DNA of 64,000 bases, taken from positions 62,001-126,000 of the forward strand of contig NZ_SLWS01000020.1 of the NCBI RefSeq assembly GCF_004345645.1, read 5' to 3'. How positions within the stretch are numbered: the stretch's first letter is position 1; every line of letters starts with the position of its first letter. Of the stretch, positions 60,508 through 64,000 are shown one piece after another. A program made the position numbers and the translations under genes. The DNA is from Actinocrispum wychmicini (GTDB taxonomy: Bacteria > Actinomycetota > Actinomycetes > Mycobacteriales > Pseudonocardiaceae). Below the pieces are notes generated by a model. That model was given only the letters and a program-made list of their open reading frames with translations. It was not told the DNA's origin and did not search any database.

Positions 60508-63480
60508 TTATTGTGGAGGCCAGACCGTTGGCGTGGCGCCCATGCGTGCCAGCACGGATTCGCCGCGTATTCGTTGTTCGCCGCCGATGAGGACGAGCGT
60601 CCGGGCCCACTGGTAGCGGCAGCCTGCGTGGTGCAGGGCGGCGGCTGCGGCGCTCAACCCGTCGCGGTCGCCGGTGTGCAGGGCCGCTGCGCGGTCGACG
60701 ACGGCGATCGCGATCGGATTGCCGTCCGCCGCCACGCGTGCGCGTTGTAGGCGGGCTGCGACGTCCTCGTGCCCGGACATGACGGCCGCCTCGGCCCACA
60801 GCGCGGCATACCAGGGACGCCACTCGGCGTACCAGTACGTCAACTGCTCTGGCGGCATGTCCAACACCTGCGTCGCCTCCTCGACCTGACCGCGGTGCAG
60901 CAGGAGCAAGGCGTCGAAGAACTTGCCGGAGTGAATCTCCGACACCGGGCGTCCTGGCGTCGTGAGGGCGCCGACGATGTCCAGCCACGCGGCCCGGCCG
61001 TGGTCGTCCCCACGCAGTCCGTGCACTGTCGCGACCGCATACGCGCCGCCGCTGAGGTTGCCCGCACGGGGCCGTCCGGCCCGCTCCCACCCCTCGCGGA
61101 ATCGCTCCGCCAGCGTGATCGTCTCGTCCCAGTCGCCCGCCAGCGCCGTGACGACGAGCAGCCGCACGGTGGCCAAGTGACCCTCCTCCGCATGGAAGGG
61201 CAGATCTCGCAGGCATTCGGCCAGTCTCCTCGCGGCCAGCAGATCGCCGGCGGCGACAGCGCTGTCGGCGGCCATGCCGAAACTGTCGAAGAACTCCAAC
61301 CCGGCCACCGCCGTCACCGGCATCGACACCAGCAACTCCGTGCGCCGCAACGCGCTGGCCGCTGCGGCACGGACCTCCCCCCGAGCCAGCTGTACCGCAG
61401 TGAGCTGGTCCAGTGCGGCATTCTCGATCAGCGGGTCGCCGATGCGACGGGACAGGGTAAGAGCGCACTCGATGAGTTCGACGGTGGCCGGATCGGCTAT
61501 GTCGCCGTTGAACGCCTCGGCGGTGAGCAGTCGAGCCTGCGCGGCCAGGTCGCTGCCAGCCAGCGCCCAACCCTCGGCGATCAGCGCCGCCACCTCACCG
61601 ACCGCAGGCGCGGTAGCCATGAGTCCGGGGCCACGATTGATCAACTCGGCATTGCGGGCGAGGTCACCAGCCGCGCCCGCCCGATCACCCGCGCGCAGCG
61701 CCGCGTCGGCCGCGCCTCGGCGCAGCCGCAGAGCCTCGGTGCCGACATGCCGCGACTCCGCGGCACCCGCCGCACTGCGCAAAGCGTCGGCGGCGGCCAG
61801 GTCGTCGGCGGCCAGCTCGGCCGCCTGCTCATAGCGCCGCTGCGACTCGCCGGGCATCCCGCGGGTGAAGCTCAGTTCGGCCAAACCGATCGCCAACCGG
61901 TAAGCCTCCGGGCGGTATCGCACGGTTCCCTCCGCCCAGGCCAGCGCACCCCGCAGCTCGTCAGCGACCTGATCGAACGCGGCCCGCCAAGCATCGACCG
62001 GTGCCCGGGACACCAGAGCAGCACTCTCCTCCAGGCACCACCTCAGATGATGAGAGAACGCCTCGACCGACTCGCCCGCCTCCTCGAGCCGATCGACACC
62101 ATATTGGCGGATGGTCTCCAAAACGCGGTAACGAGTCCCGCCCGGCACCACGATCGCGACCAGCAAACTCTGCTCGGCCAGCCCGGCCAAGATGGTAGGA
62201 ACGGCGCCGGCCGGCACTGGCAGCCAACCGGCCACGGTCGCCGCCGCGGCCGCGGCGAACGGGCCGGCGAAAACCGAGACCCGACGCAGCACCGCCTGAG
62301 CGGGCTCGGCCAGCAGCGCGTAACTCCAGTCCAGCGTCGAACGCAACGAACGATGCCGGTCATCGATGCGTGATCCGCCGGTCAGCAAGCGCAGCCGGTC
62401 GGCCAACCCGGCTTCAAGCCCATCGAGCCCCAGCGACGGGAACCGGGCGGCGGCCAGCTCGATCGCCAACGCCATGCCGTCCAAGCCCCGGCAGACAGCG
62501 GCGATACGTTTCGTGTCCTCGGACATCGGCGGACTCCCGCCGGCCGCAGCTCGCCCCACAAACAGCTCGACCGCGTCCCCCACGCCACCGTCATCGGCCT
62601 CGACGGACAGCCCGGGCACCACGAACACCCATTCGAAGGGCACCAGCAACCTGGCCCGGCTGGTGGCGAGCACCCTCAGCCGGGGACAGCCGCCGAGGAG
62701 CCGTTCCAGCAGGACCGCCACACCGTCCAGCACGTGCTCGCAGTTGTCCAGCACGAGCAACGTTTCCCGCTCGGCCAGCCGGCCGAGGACATGGTCCGTG
62801 ACCGAGTGGCCATGGCTCTCTCCGATACCGAGCACGCCGGCGATCGCCGGCGCGATCATCGACGCATCGGTCACCGGTACCAGGTCGACGTACCAGACGC
62901 CGTCGGCGAACCGGTCGGTCAGCTCACCGGCGACGCTCAAAGCCAGCCGGGTTTTGCCGACCCCGCCCGGACCGACGGCCGTGACCAGGCGGTGCCGGCC
63001 GAGCGCCTCGGTGAGCGCCGCCCGTTCAGCCACCCGCCCCACGAAGGGCGTCAGCCGCGACGGCAGCACGACGACTGACGCAGCCCTGACCGGTCGAGTC
63101 CCCGGCACGGGCTGCATGGTCGCTGCGACAACCGCCAGGGCGCGGCGATCGGCCACCCGAAACTTCCGCAGCAAAGAGGAAACATGACTCTCCACGGTGC
63201 GGACGGAGATGAACAGCCGGACACCGATCTCGGCGTTGGTCAGATGTTCACCGAGCGCAGCGAGCACCTCGGCCTCCCGCGCGGAGATACCCACCCCGGC
63301 AGGTACCTCCTGATTGACCACGTCCGGATTGTCCCCCGCCGGCCTGGCTCTGTCAGCCGATCGCCAAAGGGCGTCGGCGGAGGCATCCGTGGCGGCCACG
63401 GAATCTCCGGGTCCGTGGCCGGCACGGATGCCCAGCGGCCCGATCTGACTCAAGGTTGGCGCCAGGCGTATCCGGGTCAA
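60508..63480 (-). CDS. LuxR-HTH / NB-ARC ATPase regulator with HTH at the N-terminal side
   Basis: Up to 990 residues. A LuxR-type HTH lies at 65-118 (ISAREAEVLAALGEHLTNAE, VRTVESHVSSLLRKFRV). It is followed by a STAND ATPase (P-loop VGPGGVGKT at 169-177, Walker B LLVLDNCEHV) with the usual GLDGMALAIELAAARFPSLG helix. A long C-terminal TPR-like region fills the rest. In most large actinomycete regulators of this kind the LuxR HTH is C-terminal or a SARP domain is N-terminal, so the order is unusual. The start may instead be a GTG near 63321 or 63294. The next downstream gene is the NACHT ATPase. Whether it regulates the cluster is unknown. Confidence 0.75.
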   Translation of the reverse strand: MTRIRLAPTLSQIGPLGIRAGHGPGDSVAATDASADALWRSADRARPAGDNPDVVNQEVPAGVGISAREAEVLAALGEHLTNAEIGVRLFISVRTVESHVSSLLRKFRVADRRALAVVAATMQPVPGTRPVRAASVVVLPSRLTPFVGRVAERAALTEALGRHRLVTAVGPGGVGKTRLALSVAGELTDRFADGVWYVDLVPVTDASMIAPAIAGVLGIGESHGHSVTDHVLGRLAERETLLVLDNCEHVLDGVAVLLERLLGGCPRLRVLATSRARLLVPFEWVFVVPGLSVEADDGGVGDAVELFVGRAAAGGSPPMSEDTKRIAAVCRGLDGMALAIELAAARFPSLGLDGLEAGLADRLRLLTGGSRIDDRHRSLRSTLDWSYALLAEPAQAVLRRVSVFAGPFAAAAAATVAGWLPVPAGAVPTILAGLAEQSLLVAIVVPGGTRYRVLETIRQYGVDRLEEAGESVEAFSHHLRWCLEESAALVSRAPVDAWRAAFDQVADELRGALAWAEGTVRYRPEAYRLAIGLAELSFTRGMPGESQRRYEQAAELAADDLAAADALRSAAGAAESRHVGTEALRLRRGAADAALRAGDRAGAAGDLARNAELINRGPGLMATAPAVGEVAALIAEGWALAGSDLAAQARLLTAEAFNGDIADPATVELIECALTLSRRIGDPLIENAALDQLTAVQLARGEVRAAAASALRRTELLVSMPVTAVAGLEFFDSFGMAADSAVAAGDLLAARRLAECLRDLPFHAEEGHLATVRLLVVTALAGDWDETITLAERFREGWERAGRPRAGNLSGGAYAVATVHGLRGDDHGRAAWLDIVGALTTPGRPVSEIHSGKFFDALLLLHRGQVEEATQVLDMPPEQLTYWYAEWRPWYAALWAEAAVMSGHEDVAARLQRARVAADGNPIAIAVVDRAAALHTGDRDGLSAAAAALHHAGCRYQWARTLVLIGGEQRIRGESVLARMGATPTVWPPQ

Positions 63481-63545
63481 CCGAGCCGATGCCCGCGATC
63501 ACCGGTGATACAGCGCCGACGAACGCTGGGATCTGAGGAGTGTTC

Positions 63546-64000
63546 ATGCAGAGTCGTTTAGTGAAGAAGTGGGCGCCGGTCGTGGCCATGGGCCTCGCCG
63601 TCGTCGCCGTTCAAGTGCTGGGAGCCGAGCCCGCAGCGGCGACCAGCGTCTCCGTGCAGGTCTTTCCCGCCAGTTATTCGCCCGACCGCTTGGCGGCGAA
63701 GTCCCTCAGCGCGCCCTGTCCGCCCGGTCAGCGGGTACTCGGGGGCGGCGCGCTGACGGCCGGCGGTGTCCACGCGATCATCACCGAGCTGCAGCCGATC
63801 CACGCCGCGGGCGGGGACAGCTTGCGGGTCAGCGTGGCGGCTGACCAGTTCGGCATTTCGGTGGCCTGGGGTTTCCAGGTGTTCCCGTTCTGCGCTGCGG
63901 TCCCGGCCGCGCTGAACGTGCAGATCGAGACGCATACGAACCAACCGACGTCGACCGAAAACGACCAGGCTGTGTCGCATTGCAAGTTGGGGACCGTGAT
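63546..64000 (+). CDS. Secreted protein, 3' end outside the window
   Basis: GAGGAG lies before the ATG at 63546, and the frame stays open to the window end (151 codons). The signal peptide is MQSRLVKKWAPVVAMGLAVV with cleavage after AAA. The mature part has CPPGQRVLGGGALTAGG, a strand-rich repeat found in small exported actinomycete proteins, and Cys at intervals. It diverges from the LuxR/ATPase gene. Function unknown. Confidence 0.6.
   Translation, partial: MQSRLVKKWAPVVAMGLAVVAVQVLGAEPAAATSVSVQVFPASYSPDRLAAKSLSAPCPPGQRVLGGGALTAGGVHAIITELQPIHAAGGDSLRVSVAADQFGISVAWGFQVFPFCAAVPAALNVQIETHTNQPTSTENDQAVSHCKLGTV

Noticed and set aside
1..64000. CRISPR array
   Set aside because: No regularly spaced identical repeats of 25-40 bp were seen. 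The only repeats found are the 581/582-bp duplication, the three regulatory elements and gene-family similarity.

Overview
The window is high-GC actinomycete DNA. The evidence is GTG/TTG starts, ATGA-coupled operons, an XRE-TPR regulator family typical of actinomycetes, DUF2637 and DUF5988 proteins, and IS110/ISL3/DDE-integrase relics. A filamentous genus of the Pseudonocardiales or Streptomycetales is likely, but no marker fixes it. Two islands look visibly poorer in G+C than the rest: the gene at 1393-4551 and the acyltransferase at 14928-16220.

Layout. (1) 1-16.9 kb is an accessory zone. It holds a HEAT-repeat protein, a large MTase-like protein with a HEPN-type C-terminus, an XRE-ImmA/IrrE gene coupled to a protein with a TGT-like zinc motif, and relics of an integrative element (DUF2637 protein, broken integrase, 3' end of a tRNA-Lys as att site, 36-bp palindromic terminator). 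Broken helicase, integrase and IS110 genes follow, then a PapA-like acyltransferase. (2) 16.9-27.8 kb is a terpenoid block. A polyprenyl diphosphate synthase - P450 - unrecognised 515-aa protein operon diverges from a diverged IspH paralogue. This is followed by an XRE-TPR regulator and an ispH-dxs-ispG (MEP pathway) operon. (3) 27.8-40.3 kb holds small secreted proteins, a DDE-transposase insertion and many gene relics. Among them are a truncated IspH paralogue, a broken regulator, a broken recombinase, the first residues of a third PKS acyltransferase, an IspH-paralogue N-terminus and a terpene synthase N-terminus. An intact regulator/IspH-paralogue pair closes the block. (4) 40.8-57.3 kb is one + strand polyketide operon: AT-ACP, KS-CLF-KR-DH, hot-dog thioesterase, P450, second AT-ACP, second KS-CLF-KR-DH fused to a thioesterase and an EF-hand domain, and an acyl-CoA dehydrogenase. 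(5) 57.3-64 kb holds transposase relics, a truncated dehydrogenase, a NACHT ATPase, a large LuxR/ATPase regulator and the start of a secreted protein.

How the genes may work together (inference). The MEP operon and prenyl synthase supply a polyprenyl chain. The 515-aa protein and the P450s would shape it. The PKS operon would make polyene acyl chains by an iterative KS-CLF route that resembles PUFA and enediyne synthases but has a different gene split. The PapA-like enzyme could join acyl chain and terpenoid alcohol. Three features look new or under-described. First, a repeated module pairs an IspH-like paralogue tail-to-tail with an XRE-TPR regulator (three times plus a relic). Second, a conserved GTTGAATC/TGTTGAACGC element lies in three divergent promoter regions of the cluster. 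Third, an EF-hand calcium-binding domain is fused to a PKS.
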